Assembly (NCBI RefSeq): GCF_000716545.1
Contig: NZ_JNWZ01000011.1
Location: forward strand, 41,991 to 105,990
Source of the DNA: Kitasatospora phosalacinea
Lineage (GTDB): Bacteria > Actinomycetota > Actinomycetes > Streptomycetales > Streptomycetaceae
Reading direction: 5' to 3'
Length of the DNA: 64,000 nt
Below, one piece after another: positions 42,568 to 51,939 of this stretch. The notes beneath the pieces were generated by a model. The model did no database searches and had not been told where the DNA came from. It saw nothing but the letters and a program-made list of their open reading frames with translations. The stretch's first letter is position 1. Every line of letters begins with the position of its first letter. The position numbers and the translations under genes are program-made.

Positions 42568-42844
42568 CATGGGCCATCCGGAGGCACGCTCCCACCTCCG
42601 GGGCGCCGCCGGGCCCGTGACGGCGCGGTGGCCGATCGGTGGCGGCCCGGTGCGGGAGCGGTGCCCGCCGGCGCCGCGCCGGCCCCCGCCGCCGGGCAGG
42701 GTCGCAGGGCCCGCGTCGCCCCGACCTTCGTCCCGCCGACTGCCGTCCTTCGCCCGCGGTTCGGCCACCCTCCCTCGCCATACCGTGCAAATACGGGGCA
42801 ATTCGCCCACGTGCCATCCATCGGACGAGGAGGCCGGAGCCGTC

Positions 42845-43543
42845 ATGCGCACCGCCCAGGAGCTCTACACCGCGGGGATCCGCGACCACTTCGCGCCCGC
42901 GCTGCGGCGGCTCGGCTTCCGGGGCTGGCGGCACTCCTTCTCGCTGCCCGACCGGGACCGCTGGGCGGTGCTCGGCGTGCGGTCGGAGCCCGACGGCGGG
43001 CGGGTCAGGTACACCGTCTACCTCTCCGTCACCGACAAGTCCGCCTGGGACCGGCGCAGCATCCGGCCCGACGCCAACTCCCCCACCGGGTTGGAGCGCT
43101 GGCACTCCCCGATCGGCGAACTGCTGCCGGTCGGCGGCGAGGTCTGGTGGGAGGTCGCGCCCGGGCCGCGCTGGCTGATCGCCGTCGAGGACTCGGTGGC
43201 CGCCGTCCGCGGCTACGCGCTGCCCGAGCTGCGCCGCCGGCTGCGCGCCGAGGACCGCGAGCACTACCTCGGCCAGGCCGAGCTCGACGGCGTCAACGGC
43301 GCCCTCGCCGCGGCCGCCGTCGCCCGCATCCAGCGCGCCGAACTCGTCGGCGGCGCCCTGGAGCTGCACGGCGCGTGGAGCCGGCACGACCCGGCCGCGC
43401 ACGCCGTCCTGGCCGGCGCCGCCCGCGGCTTCCTGTCCGCCCGGGACGCCAGGTTCCGCACCGTACGGGTGCTCGACACGCTCGGCCGGACGCTGTGGGA
43501 GTTCCGGCACGCCGCCGACGGGAACCATCCCGGCGCCGACTGA
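42845..43543 (+). CDS. DUF4304-domain protein
   Basis: 232-aa soluble protein beginning with the DUF4304 pattern ('YTAGIRDHFAPALRRLGFRGWRHSFSLP') and ending in helical text. Function of the family unknown. ATG at 42845; GGAG six bases upstream. Divergent from the sigma gene; first of three rightward genes with 40-70 base gaps. Confidence 0.78.
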   Translation: MRTAQELYTAGIRDHFAPALRRLGFRGWRHSFSLPDRDRWAVLGVRSEPDGGRVRYTVYLSVTDKSAWDRRSIRPDANSPTGLERWHSPIGELLPVGGEVWWEVAPGPRWLIAVEDSVAAVRGYALPELRRRLRAEDREHYLGQAELDGVNGALAAAAVARIQRAELVGGALELHGAWSRHDPAAHAVLAGAARGFLSARDARFRTVRVLDTLGRTLWEFRHAADGNHPGAD

Positions 43544-43612
43544 GTCCCTGTCAGTGGCGGTGCGCCGGGCGCACCGCCGGGACGACACGGGGCGCGCACA
43601 GCGGGGGCTGAC

Positions 43613-44332
43613 ATGACGACGGGGACCACGGCGGTACCGCACGAGGAACGCCGGCTCGACTGGGACGGCTGCCTGAACGTCCGCGACCTCGGTCTGCTGC
43701 CCACCCTCGACGGCCGGCGCACCCGCACCGGCGCGGTCGTCCGCGCCGACAACCTCGACCGGCTCACCGCCGAGGGCCAGAACTCCCTGGTCGCGTACGG
43801 CGTGCGCACCGTCGTCGACCTGCGCGACGCCGCCGAGTACCGGCCGCTGCTGCCCGCGCCCGACGACGTCGACCTGGTCCGCGTCCCGCTCGACGCCCTG
43901 GCCGGGCCCGACTGGTGGGCCCGGTTCGGCGGTCTGGACGGCACCCCGCTGTCCTTCCGCCCCTACCTCGACCACTGCCGGCAGGCCGTCGCCGACCTGG
44001 TCGCCGCCGTCGCCCGGGCCCGCCCCGGCGCCGTCGTGGTGCACTGCGGGGCCGGCCGCGACCGCACCGGCCTGGCCGCCCTGGTCCTGCTCGCCCTCGC
44101 CGGGGTCACCCCCGCCGCGATCGCCGAGGACTACCTGCTCTCCGCCGCCAACCTGCGCCCGCTGTGGGCCATCCTGGACCGCTCCGGGGAGGAGGCCGGC
44201 ATCGCCCGCGTCCTCGCCGACGCCGACACCACCCCCGAGCAGGCCCTGCACGAGGTCCTGGCCGAGTTCGACGCCGAGCGGTGGCTGCCCGCCGGGGACG
44301 TCGCCGCCGTCCGGGCCCGGCTGCTCGGATAA
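43613..44332 (+). CDS. Tyrosine-protein phosphatase (DSP-like)
   Basis: 239-aa phosphatase of the actinobacterial PTP family (MptpB-like). N-terminal 'LDWDGCLNVRDLGLLPTLDGRRTRTGAVVRADNLDRLT' is diagnostic, and the P-loop 'HCGAGRDRTG' (HCx5R, near residue 142) holds the nucleophilic Cys and the Arg. Substrates unknown. ATG at 43613; downstream methyltransferase begins 42 bases after its stop. Confidence 0.9.
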   Translation: MTTGTTAVPHEERRLDWDGCLNVRDLGLLPTLDGRRTRTGAVVRADNLDRLTAEGQNSLVAYGVRTVVDLRDAAEYRPLLPAPDDVDLVRVPLDALAGPDWWARFGGLDGTPLSFRPYLDHCRQAVADLVAAVARARPGAVVVHCGAGRDRTGLAALVLLALAGVTPAAIAEDYLLSAANLRPLWAILDRSGEEAGIARVLADADTTPEQALHEVLAEFDAERWLPAGDVAAVRARLLG

Positions 44333-44373
44333 CCGCTCGCCGTGCGGGCGGGGCGCGGACGAGACTGTCCGGC

Positions 44374-45069
44374 ATGACGAACTTCTCCCTGTTCGACACC
44401 CGCGGTTACCCCACCGTCGACGTCCGCACCGGCTACGCGGGGTGGGTCGACAGCTACGAGAGCACCGTCCAGGACGCGATGGACGTCGACGTGCTGGCCC
44501 GGCTCACCGTCCCGCGCTGGGCCGACGCCGCCACCGCCGCCGACCTCGGCTGCGGCACCGGCCGCACCGGCGCCTGGCTGCGCGGGCGCGGCGTCGGGGC
44601 GGTCGACGGGATCGACCTCACCCCCGAGATGCTGGCCCGCGCCCGCGAGCGCGGCGCGCACCGGCGGCTGGTCGAGGGCGACCTCGCCGCGACCGGCTTC
44701 GCCACCGGCGGCTACGACCTGGCCGCCTGCTCCCTGGTCGACGAGCACCTCGCCGACCTCGGCCCGCTCTACCGCGAGGCGCACCGCGTGGTCCGCCCCG
44801 GCGGCCTGTTCGTCCTGGTCGGCCTGCACCCCGCCTTCATCATGGCCGCCGGCATGCCCACCCACTACGACGGCCCCGACGGTCCGATCGCCATCACCAC
44901 CCACGTCCACCTGGTCAGCGACCACCTCACCGCCGGCCTCGCCGCGGGCTGGCGGCTCGCCGAGATGCGCGAGGAGGTCGTGGGCGACCGGTGGACGGCC
45001 CTGAAGCCCAAGTGGGAGCGGCACCGCGGCCACCCGGTCTCGGCGGCGTACGTCTGGCGCAAGGAGTAG
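44374..45069 (+). CDS. SAM-dependent methyltransferase (class I)
   Basis: 231-aa Rossmann methyltransferase: motif I 'AADLGCGTGRTGAWL' near residue 56, 'DGIDLTPEMLARAR' as the acidic loop, and 'LVRPGGLFVLVGLHP' after it. The long loop 'HPAFIMAAGMPTHYDGPDGPIAI' suggests a small-molecule acceptor. ATG at 44374; ends with a hairpin. Acceptor unknown. Confidence 0.87.
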   Translation: MTNFSLFDTRGYPTVDVRTGYAGWVDSYESTVQDAMDVDVLARLTVPRWADAATAADLGCGTGRTGAWLRGRGVGAVDGIDLTPEMLARARERGAHRRLVEGDLAATGFATGGYDLAACSLVDEHLADLGPLYREAHRVVRPGGLFVLVGLHPAFIMAAGMPTHYDGPDGPIAITTHVHLVSDHLTAGLAAGWRLAEMREEVVGDRWTALKPKWERHRGHPVSAAYVWRKE

Positions 45070-45083
45070 GGCCGCCGGGGAGC

Positions 45084-45113
45084 CCGGGAGCGCACCGGCC
45101 GGAGCGCTCCCGG
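45084..45113. terminator. Hairpin terminator
   Basis: 10-bp arms CCGGGAGCGC / GCGCTCCCGG with a 10-base loop, between the convergent methyltransferase and Nudix genes. Confidence 0.7.
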
Positions 45114-45130
45114 CCGCACGCCCGGCCTCC

Positions 45131-45625
45131 TCAGAAACCCGAGTTCGGCGCCGTCACCATCCGGGTGCGGCCGTCCGCCCGTGCGGCGAGGCCGGCTTCG
45201 AGGCGCAGGGCGCGGGCCGGTCCGAGGAGGGCGAGCGCCTCGGGGACGGGGGCCCAGCGGTGGGCGTCGAGCTCGCCGGGCGGGAGGGTGACGGGGGTGT
45301 CGGCGGGGAAGACGCCCAGGTCGAAGAGGAAGTGGCAGGCGGGGTGGTCGAGTTCGCCGCTGGGGTTGGTCCAGGCGACGGCCAGGAGTTCGCCGGCCTC
45401 GCGGCGCAGCCCGGTCTCCTCGTGGAGTTCGCGGGTCGCGCACTGCCGGGGGTTCTCGCCGAGGTCGACGGTGCCGCCGACGAACTGCCAGGCGTCGCGG
45501 TAGCCGGCCTTGACGATCAGGACGCGGCCGTCGGGGTCGGTGATCAGGCAGCCCGCGGCGGCGTACACGCGGTGCAGGGAGGCGAGCCACTCCTCGCGGG
45601 AGGCGAATTCGGGTGCGTCGGCCAT
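45131..45625 (-). CDS. Nudix hydrolase
   Basis: 164-aa Nudix enzyme. The Nudix box 'GGTVDLGENPRQCATRELHEETGL' at residues ~49-72 fits GX5EX7REUXEEXGU with Asn at the third loop position ('GENPRQCA'). Hydrolyses a nucleoside diphosphate linked to another moiety; substrate not predictable. ATG at 45625 with GGAG-like context. Single gene. Confidence 0.9.
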   Translation of the reverse strand: MADAPEFASREEWLASLHRVYAAAGCLITDPDGRVLIVKAGYRDAWQFVGGTVDLGENPRQCATRELHEETGLRREAGELLAVAWTNPSGELDHPACHFLFDLGVFPADTPVTLPPGELDAHRWAPVPEALALLGPARALRLEAGLAARADGRTRMVTAPNSGF

Positions 45626-45694
45626 GGCACTCCTTCGGCGGGGGCGGGAGCTTGCGGCCCCACTCTCCCACCCCCGCCCGGGCCCGGACAGCCC

Positions 45695-45973
45695 TCAGTG
45701 CGCGGAGTGCCGCTCCGCCCCCCGGTGCCGGTGGCCCGGCAGGTCGGCGTGGGTGGCGGGCCCCTCGGCGGGGCCGGCCGCCGCGGGCGCCCGGCGGCCG
45801 CCGTGGCTGAACACCTCGTCCGCGTAGTGCGGGCCGCCGCGGGTTTCGAGGGCCGCCCCGCCGTGCAGCCGCGGGGGGACGGCCGTCGGATCGGCCGCCA
45901 TGCCGCGCTCCGCGAGCAGTTCCTCACCGCCCCGGAGGAGCATGGCCGTCCTGTCGGTCGAGCGCTCGGTCAT
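45695..45973 (-). CDS. Small hydrophilic protein, hypothetical
   Basis: 92-aa protein without hydrophobic segments, with a Gly/His/Arg-rich C-terminus ('HADLPGHRHRGAERHSAH'). ATG at 45973 with GGGAG eight bases upstream, directly after an in-frame GTG. Divergent from the flippase-like gene. No family recognised; coding is plausible but not certain. Confidence 0.5.
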   Translation of the reverse strand: MTERSTDRTAMLLRGGEELLAERGMAADPTAVPPRLHGGAALETRGGPHYADEVFSHGGRRAPAAAGPAEGPATHADLPGHRHRGAERHSAH

Positions 45974-46086
45974 CACCTGGCTCCCTTCGTCGGACCTCCA
46001 TCAGACCGATATGCCCGGTATCAGGCGATATACACCCGGACGCCTGACCGCCCCTGCCGGAACGGTCCGATCGAGGCCACGGCGGT

Positions 46087-48534
46087 GTGGGACCATGCCG
46101 CGTGGCCACGGTGATACAAGCCGACGAATCCCAGGGATCCCGAACGACCCCGCCCCCGCGCCGGACGCGGACCCGGCGGGCGGACCGCGTCCGCCACCCC
46201 GCCGCGCTGATCCGGCTGGCCGTCGGCGGGGGCTGGATCACCCTGGTGCTGCTGCTGGCCTGCTACGCCCGCTCCTCCGCGCTCGGCCTGGACAGCGACG
46301 TGGCCCGCGGCGTCGAACTGCTGCCCTGGCCGCCCGCCAAGCTCACCGCCGCGCTGTGCGGCACCGCGCTGCTCACCGTGCCACCGGCCTTCGCCGTCGA
46401 CCGGGTGCTGCGCGGGGAGGGCCGCCGGGTCGCCGACGGCGTGCTCGCCGCCGTCCTCGCGTACGGCCTCTCGCTCGGACTGGACCTGCTGGCCGGCGAC
46501 TTGACCGCGCTCACCCACCCGCTGCCGCTCGGCGGCGGCCGCACCGACCCGGTGTACGGGCACCTCGCGCCGGTACTGGCCTTCATGACCGCCCTCGGCA
46601 CCGCCGGGCGCCGCCGCTGGCGCACCGCGCTGGGCGTCACGCTGGGCCTGTCCGGGCTGTCCGGCCTGGTCACCGGCTACGCCACCCCGCTGTCGCTGGT
46701 GCTGGCGCTGCTGCTCGGCTGGACCACCGCGCACGCCGCCCGGTACGCCGTCGGCGAGCCGGTCAGCGAACCCACCGAGGAGCAGATCGCCGCCGCCCTG
46801 GCCGGCTCCGGCGTCCGCCCGGACGCGGTGCTCATGCTCGGCAGCGGCCGCTACCTGGTCACCCAGCACGACGGCCGCCCCGACCTGGACGTCCACCTGC
46901 TCGACCGGTACGCGCAGGCCAGCGGGCTGCTCGGCCACCTGTGGCTGGCGCTGCGACTGCGCACCGCGCCCCGCCCGCTCGGCCTGCACCCGCTGCGCAC
47001 CGGCCTGGAGCACCAGACCCTGCTCGGCCACGCCGCGTCCGCCGCCGGGGCCCGCACCCGCGCCCCCGTCGCGGTGGCCGAGCTCGGCCCGGACGCCGCC
47101 CTGGTGGCCTACCGGCGGATCGACGCCCGGCCGTTCGGCGAGCTCTTCGACGAGCCGCCCCACCCGGACGGCGAGGCCGCCGCCGTCCCCACCGACGCCG
47201 AACTGCGCGACGCCTGGCAGCAGTTGGCCCTGTTGCAGCGCCGCCGGATCGCCCACCGCTCGCTGGCGCCGAACACCGTGCTGCTGGACGCCGAGGGCAA
47301 GGTCCACCTGGTCGGCCTGGCCCGCGGCGAGATCGCCGCGAGCGAACTGCTGCTGCGCCTGGACGTCGCCGGGCTGCTCGCCGTCCTCGCCCTGTACGCC
47401 GGGCCCGCGCGGGCGGTGCGGGCCGCGGTCGAGGTGCTCGGGCCCGGACCGGTCAGCGCCGCGCTGCCGCTGCTGCAACCGATCGCGCTGGCCCGCCGCA
47501 CCCGGGCCGCGCTCGCCCGGCACAAGGAGCTGGCCGCCGACCTGCGCGCCGAGGTGCAGCGGCGGACGCCGCAGGCCACCGCCGTCCCCGTCCGGCTGGA
47601 ACGGCTGCGCCCGCGCACCCTGCTCACCATCGTGGCCTGCGTCGCGGTCGGGTACGCGCTGCTGCAACTTCCCAACCCGGTCGCGGTGGTCTCCGGGGCC
47701 GACCCGCTGTGGCTGGCCGGCGCGGTGCTGTGGGCCGCGGTCAGCTACCCGGTGGCGAGCTTCGCGTTCAGCGGCTTCGTCCCCGAGAAGCTGTCCTTCC
47801 GCTCCACCCTGGCCGCCCAGGTGGCCGGCTCCTTCGTCAAGGTGGTCGCTCCCGGCGGCGTCGGCGGGCTCGCCCTGAACACCCGCTACCTGCAGTGCGC
47901 CGGCGTCCCCACCGCGCAGGCGATGTCCAGCATCGGCGTCAGCCAGCTGTTCGGCCTGCTCCTGCACATGCTGCAGCTCGCCGTGTTCAGCGCCCTGGTC
48001 GGCGTGGACACCGCCGGGGCCGGCGAGTCGTCCTCCCCGCTGACCAGCGGCTGGGTGCTCTGGCTGGCCGGCGCGGTCACCGCCGTCATCGCGGTGTCGG
48101 TCGCCGCGGTGCCCTCGCTGCGGCGGCGCGCCCAGACCCTGCTGCGGCCGCTGCGCGCCGAGGTGCTGCCCCGGCTGCTCGACCTGGCCCAGCGGCCCGG
48201 CCGGCTCGCCACCGGCGTGGCCGGGCAGCTGCTGGTGTCGATGTGCTTCGTGCTGTGCCTGTACTGCTGCACCCGCGCGGCCGGCCAGCACCCGGGGTTC
48301 AACGCCGTCGCGATGACCTTCCTGGCCGGCAACGCGGCGGGCAACGTGCTGCCGACGCCCGGCGGCGTGGGCGGGGTCGACCTGCTGATGCCCACCCTGC
48401 TGTCGCTGACCAGCGGCGTCGGCCAGGACGGCGCGCAGGCCTCCGTGCTGCTGTTCCGGCTGCTCACCTTCATCCTGCCGGTGCTGCCGGGCTGGGCCGC
48501 CTTCGCCTGGCTCAAGCGCCGCCAGGCGATCTGA
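46087..48534 (+). CDS. Flippase-like membrane protein with degenerate kinase domain (LPG-synthase TM family)
   Basis: Up to 815-aa fusion. N-terminal ~40-230: seven or so membrane helices; residues ~250-480: soluble kinase-fold region; ~515-815: the lysylphosphatidylglycerol-synthase/UPF0104 flippase-like membrane module ('VPEKLSFRSTLAAQVAGSFVKVVAPGGVGGLALN...', 'NVLPTPGGVGGVD'). The kinase part keeps 'HRSLAPNTVLLD' (near residue 390, HRD changed to HRS) and 'VGLARGE' in place of DFG, so it is probably a pseudokinase or an atypical one. No fused LPG synthase catalytic domain is seen. Start is uncertain: GTG at 46087 or 46102. May transport or modify an undecaprenyl-type lipid carrier; inference. 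Confidence 0.85.
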   Translation: MGPCRVATVIQADESQGSRTTPPPRRTRTRRADRVRHPAALIRLAVGGGWITLVLLLACYARSSALGLDSDVARGVELLPWPPAKLTAALCGTALLTVPPAFAVDRVLRGEGRRVADGVLAAVLAYGLSLGLDLLAGDLTALTHPLPLGGGRTDPVYGHLAPVLAFMTALGTAGRRRWRTALGVTLGLSGLSGLVTGYATPLSLVLALLLGWTTAHAARYAVGEPVSEPTEEQIAAALAGSGVRPDAVLMLGSGRYLVTQHDGRPDLDVHLLDRYAQASGLLGHLWLALRLRTAPRPLGLHPLRTGLEHQTLLGHAASAAGARTRAPVAVAELGPDAALVAYRRIDARPFGELFDEPPHPDGEAAAVPTDAELRDAWQQLALLQRRRIAHRSLAPNTVLLDAEGKVHLVGLARGEIAASELLLRLDVAGLLAVLALYAGPARAVRAAVEVLGPGPVSAALPLLQPIALARRTRAALARHKELAADLRAEVQRRTPQATAVPVRLERLRPRTLLTIVACVAVGYALLQLPNPVAVVSGADPLWLAGAVLWAAVSYPVASFAFSGFVPEKLSFRSTLAAQVAGSFVKVVAPGGVGGLALNTRYLQCAGVPTAQAMSSIGVSQLFGLLLHMLQLAVFSALVGVDTAGAGESSSPLTSGWVLWLAGAVTAVIAVSVAAVPSLRRRAQTLLRPLRAEVLPRLLDLAQRPGRLATGVAGQLLVSMCFVLCLYCCTRAAGQHPGFNAVAMTFLAGNAAGNVLPTPGGVGGVDLLMPTLLSLTSGVGQDGAQASVLLFRLLTFILPVLPGWAAFAWLKRRQAI

Positions 48535-48554
48535 CCGGCGGGCCGGTCGGGGGG

Positions 48555-48788
48555 CTACTCGCGGTAGTCCTCGTCCTCCAGCGCGACCTCCCGGACCTGC
48601 TCCACCGCGTCGCCCTCGTCCGCGGGATCGGTGCCCCGCTCGCGCTGCTGCCGCAACACCTCCAGGTCGTCCACCTCCGGCTCGGCCGCCGCCCGCTCCT
48701 CGTCGGCGGCCTCCAGCACGGTCGGGGACTGCTCGTCGACGTCCTCGGGGTACTCGGGGTTCTCGGGGTTCTCCGCATTGGCACGCAT
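48555..48788 (-). CDS. Small acidic protein, hypothetical
   Basis: 77-aa, strongly acidic, no hydrophobic segment, with an N-terminal 'ENPENPEYPED' motif and helical 'DLEVLRQQRERGTDPADEGDAVEQVREVALEDEDYRE'. Widely seen type in Streptomyces; function unknown. ATG at 48788. The longer open frame through it belongs to the ABC gene's shadow. Confidence 0.65.
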   Translation of the reverse strand: MRANAENPENPEYPEDVDEQSPTVLEAADEERAAAEPEVDDLEVLRQQRERGTDPADEGDAVEQVREVALEDEDYRE

Positions 48789-48868
48789 ACCGCCAGTATC
48801 CGACCGAACCCGCGGGAACCCGAGCCTTTCCGGCGGCGGGTCTCGCGCCCGGGCCCGGGCGCGCGGGC

Positions 48869-49681
48869 TCAGGCCCCGGCGGGGACGCGGCGGTTGGCGG
48901 CGGGCACGACCAGGGGGGTGCCGGTCTCCGGGTCGGGGATGACCCGGCAGGGCAGCCGGAAGACCTCCTCGACCAGTTCGGCGGTGACCACGTCCCCGGG
49001 CGGGCCGGCCGCGACCAGCTTCCCGTCGCGCAGGGCGACCAGGTGGGTGGCGTAGCGGGCGGCCTGGTTGAGGTCGTGCAGGACGGCGACCAGGGTGCGG
49101 CCCTGCTCCCGGTGCAGGCGGGCGCACAGGTCCAGGACCTCGACCTGGTGCGCGATGTCCAGGTAGGTGGTGGGCTCGTCGAGCAGCAGCAGCGGGGTCT
49201 GCTGGGCCAGCGCCATGGCGATCCAGACCCGCTGGCGCTGGCCGCCGGAGAGTTCGTCCACCGGCCGGTCGGCGAGTTCCGCGACACCGGTGTCGGCCAT
49301 CGCCTCGGCGACCACCCGCTCGTCCTCGGTCGACCACTGGCGCAGCACGCCCTGGTGCGGGTAGCGGCCGCGGGAGACCAGCTCGGCGACGGTGATGCCG
49401 TCCGGGGCGATCGACGACTGCGGGAGCAGGCCCAGCGTCCGGGCGACCTGCTTGGCGGGCAGCGTGGCGATCGACCGCCCGTCCAGCAGCACCTGCCCGG
49501 CGACCGGCTTGAGGGTGCGGGACAGCGCGCGCAGCAGGGTGGACTTGCCGCAGGCGTTCGGGCCGACCACCACGGTGAAGGAGTGGTCGGGGACGTCGAC
49601 GGTCAGGCCCTCGGCGATGGTGCGCTTGTCGTAGGCGAGGGTCAGGTCGCGGCCGGCCAGGCGCGACGCGGGCTGGGCCAT
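48869..49681 (-). CDS. Ferric-siderophore ABC transporter ATP-binding protein
   Basis: 270-aa FecE/FepC-type ATPase. Walker A 'GPNACGKST', signature 'LSGGQRQRVWIAMALAQ', Walker B 'LLLLDEPTTYLD', H-loop 'AVLHDLNQ'. The 'GPNACGKST' Walker A variant is typical for actinobacterial siderophore importers. ATG at 49681 with GGAG six bases upstream. Last gene of the permease-permease-ATPase operon transcribed away from the iron box at 51.9 kb. Confidence 0.93.
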   Translation of the reverse strand: MAQPASRLAGRDLTLAYDKRTIAEGLTVDVPDHSFTVVVGPNACGKSTLLRALSRTLKPVAGQVLLDGRSIATLPAKQVARTLGLLPQSSIAPDGITVAELVSRGRYPHQGVLRQWSTEDERVVAEAMADTGVAELADRPVDELSGGQRQRVWIAMALAQQTPLLLLDEPTTYLDIAHQVEVLDLCARLHREQGRTLVAVLHDLNQAARYATHLVALRDGKLVAAGPPGDVVTAELVEEVFRLPCRVIPDPETGTPLVVPAANRRVPAGA

Positions 49682-49749
49682 CGGGGGCTCCGTTCGGGAC
49701 GACGGGACGGGCGGGGGCGCGGACGGGTGCGCGGACGGGTCGGGGCCGG

Positions 49750-50775
49750 TCACAGGCGGCCGGCCCGGCGCTGGGTGGCGAGCAGCCAGACCAGGTAGCC
49801 GCCGCCCAGGACGCCGGTGACCACGCCGACCGGCAACTGGCGCTCGCCGAACAGGTGTTGGGCGGCGAAGTCCGCGGTGACCAGCAGCGCGGCACCGGTG
49901 CACATGGACGCGGCCAGGTTCGGGCCCGGTGAGCGGGTGATCCGGCGGGCCAGCTGGGGGGCGGTCAGGGCCAGGAAGTTGACCGGCCCGGCGGCCGCCG
50001 CGGCCAGCGAGGCGAGCAGCACGGCCGCGCCCAGCAGCGCGATCCGCAGCCGCTCGGGGCGCACGCCCAGCCCGCTCGCCGCGTCGTCGCCCAGTTCCAG
50101 GGCGCGCAGCGCCGGGCCGCACACCAGCAGCACCAGCGGGACGAGCACGGCCAGCGCGACCGCCAGCGGGCGGGCCTGGTCCCAGCCCCGGCCGTCCAGG
50201 CTGCCGGTGAGCCAGAGCACCGCGCGGGCGGCGTCCATCAGCTGGGTGCGGGTCAGCAGGTAGCCGTTGACGCCGGTGAGGATCGCCGCCGTCCCGATGC
50301 CGACCAGCACCAGCCGGGCGCCCTGCACCCCGCCGCGCCAGGCCAGCGCGTAGATCAGCGTGCCGGTGGCCAGGCCGCCCGCCACCGCGCCGCCCGCCAG
50401 CGCGGCGCTGGAGCCGCCGGCCACCACCACCAGCAGCGCGCCGGTGGCCGCGCCCTGGGTGAAGCCGAGGATGTCCGGGCTGCCCAGCGGGTTGCGCACC
50501 AGCGTCTGGAACAGCGCCCCCGCGAGCGCCAGCGCCGCGCCGACCAGCAGCGCGGTGGCCACCCGGGGCAGCCGCAGCTGGTTGACGATGTAGTCCTGCG
50601 CGGCGTCCCCGCCGCCGAACAGCGTCCGCACCACGTCCCCCGGCGCGATCGGGAAGTCCCCCCGCCCGAGCGCGAGCACCCCGACCCCGACCGCCACCAG
50701 CAGCGCCCCCGCCCCCACCGCCAGCCCCCGGGGCCGGTACCGCACCGAGAACCGCGCCACCCGCAGCGTCCTCAC
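49750..50775 (-). CDS. Ferric-siderophore ABC permease (FecCD family), second subunit
   Basis: 341-aa FecCD/BtuC-type permease with about nine to ten helices and the coupling region 'SLDGRGWDQARPLA...LGDDAASGLGV' where the ATPase docks; 'VRNPLGSPDILGFTQGAATGALL' is the family signature. GTG at 50775 with GGAGGTG upstream. Forms a heterodimer with the permease encoded upstream. Confidence 0.93.
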   Translation of the reverse strand: MRTLRVARFSVRYRPRGLAVGAGALLVAVGVGVLALGRGDFPIAPGDVVRTLFGGGDAAQDYIVNQLRLPRVATALLVGAALALAGALFQTLVRNPLGSPDILGFTQGAATGALLVVVAGGSSAALAGGAVAGGLATGTLIYALAWRGGVQGARLVLVGIGTAAILTGVNGYLLTRTQLMDAARAVLWLTGSLDGRGWDQARPLAVALAVLVPLVLLVCGPALRALELGDDAASGLGVRPERLRIALLGAAVLLASLAAAAAGPVNFLALTAPQLARRITRSPGPNLAASMCTGAALLVTADFAAQHLFGERQLPVGVVTGVLGGGYLVWLLATQRRAGRL

Positions 50776-50830
50776 GCCCCCACCTCCCCGGCGCGGGCGG
50801 CGGGCCGCGGGCCTCGTGTCGTCGTCGTCA

Positions 50831-51862
50831 TCATGCGCGGGCCTTCCCCCGTCGTGCGAAGTACAGGAAGAACGGGCCGCCGAGGACGGCCGTGACGATG
50901 CCGACCTGGAGTTCGCCGGGGCGGCCCAGGACGCGGCCGAGGACGTCGGCGCCGAGCAGCAGGACGGGGGCCAGGACGGCGCAGTACGGGAGGAGCCAGC
51001 GCAGGTCGGGGCCGGTGAGGGCGCGGACCAGGTGCGGGACCATCAGGCCGACGAAGACGATCGGGCCGCAGGCGGCGGTGGCCGCGCCGCACAGCAGGGT
51101 GACGGCGGCGATCGCGGCGGCCCGGATCGCGGCCGGCCTGGCCCCGAGGGCCCTCGCCGCGTCGTCGCCGAGCGCGAGCGCGTTGAGCGGGCGGGCCAGG
51201 CCGAGCGCGAGCAGCGCGCCGGCGGCGACGAACGGCAGGACGCCGAGCACCGTGGAGGTCTGCGCGCCGGCGAGCGAGCCGACCGTCCAGAAGCGCATCT
51301 TGTCGAGCGAGGCGGTGTCCAGCAGCATCACCGCGCTGACGTACGAGTAGAGGGTGGCGTTGAGCGCGGCGCCGGCCAGGGCGAGCCGGGCGGGGGTGGC
51401 GCCGCGTCCGCCGCCGACGGCGTACACCAGGACGGAGACCAGGGCGGCGCCGGCCAGGGCCCACCAGACGTAGCCGGTGAAGGAGGTGACGCCGAGGACG
51501 GCGGCCGCGGTGGCGACGGCGGCGGCGGCGCCGGCGTTGATGCCGAGCAGGCCGGGGTCGGCGAGCGGGTTGCGGGTGAGGGCCTGCATGACGCCGCCGG
51601 CCAGGCCGAGCGCGGTGCCGGCGAGCAGTCCGAGCAGGGTGCGGGGCAGCCGCATCTCGTGGACGGCGGTGTAGCCGGGGGCGTCCGGGTCGAGGAGTCC
51701 GTGCCAGACCTCGGCAGGGCTCAGCTGTCTGGCGCCGAGGCCGAGGCTGAGCACCAGGACGGCGAGCAGCACGAGCAGCCCGGCGGCCAGGCCGAGCGCG
51801 CGGGGCGAGCCGCGGCGGGCGGTGGCGGCGCCGGGTATCGGGAGGGAGCCGGTGGTGCTCAA
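50831..51862 (-). CDS. Ferric-siderophore ABC permease (FecCD family), first subunit
   Basis: 343-aa FecCD permease: 'LTRNPLADPGLLGINAGAAAAVATAAA' and 'GDDAARALG' mark the family. TTG at 51862 is chosen because GGAGC precedes it and it gives the expected N-terminus; no ATG fits. First gene of the leftward import operon, starting 58 bases from the iron box. Confidence 0.92.
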   Translation of the reverse strand: MSTTGSLPIPGAATARRGSPRALGLAAGLLVLLAVLVLSLGLGARQLSPAEVWHGLLDPDAPGYTAVHEMRLPRTLLGLLAGTALGLAGGVMQALTRNPLADPGLLGINAGAAAAVATAAAVLGVTSFTGYVWWALAGAALVSVLVYAVGGGRGATPARLALAGAALNATLYSYVSAVMLLDTASLDKMRFWTVGSLAGAQTSTVLGVLPFVAAGALLALGLARPLNALALGDDAARALGARPAAIRAAAIAAVTLLCGAATAACGPIVFVGLMVPHLVRALTGPDLRWLLPYCAVLAPVLLLGADVLGRVLGRPGELQVGIVTAVLGGPFFLYFARRGKARA

Positions 51863-51920
51863 GGGTGCTCCGGGTGGGTCGGGGACGGGTCGGCGGGCCC
51901 GGGGGCCTCCGTACCGCAAC

Positions 51921-51939
51921 TTAGGTTAGGTTAACCTAC
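51921..51939. promoter_or_regulatory. Iron box (DmdR1/IdeR-type)
   Basis: TTAGGTTAGGTTAACCTAC matches the actinobacterial iron box TTAGGTTAGGCTCACCTAA at 16 of 19 positions, with dyad symmetry. Placed in the 172-base gap between the two divergent siderophore transcription units, so Fe2+-DmdR1 should repress both. Confidence 0.9.
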
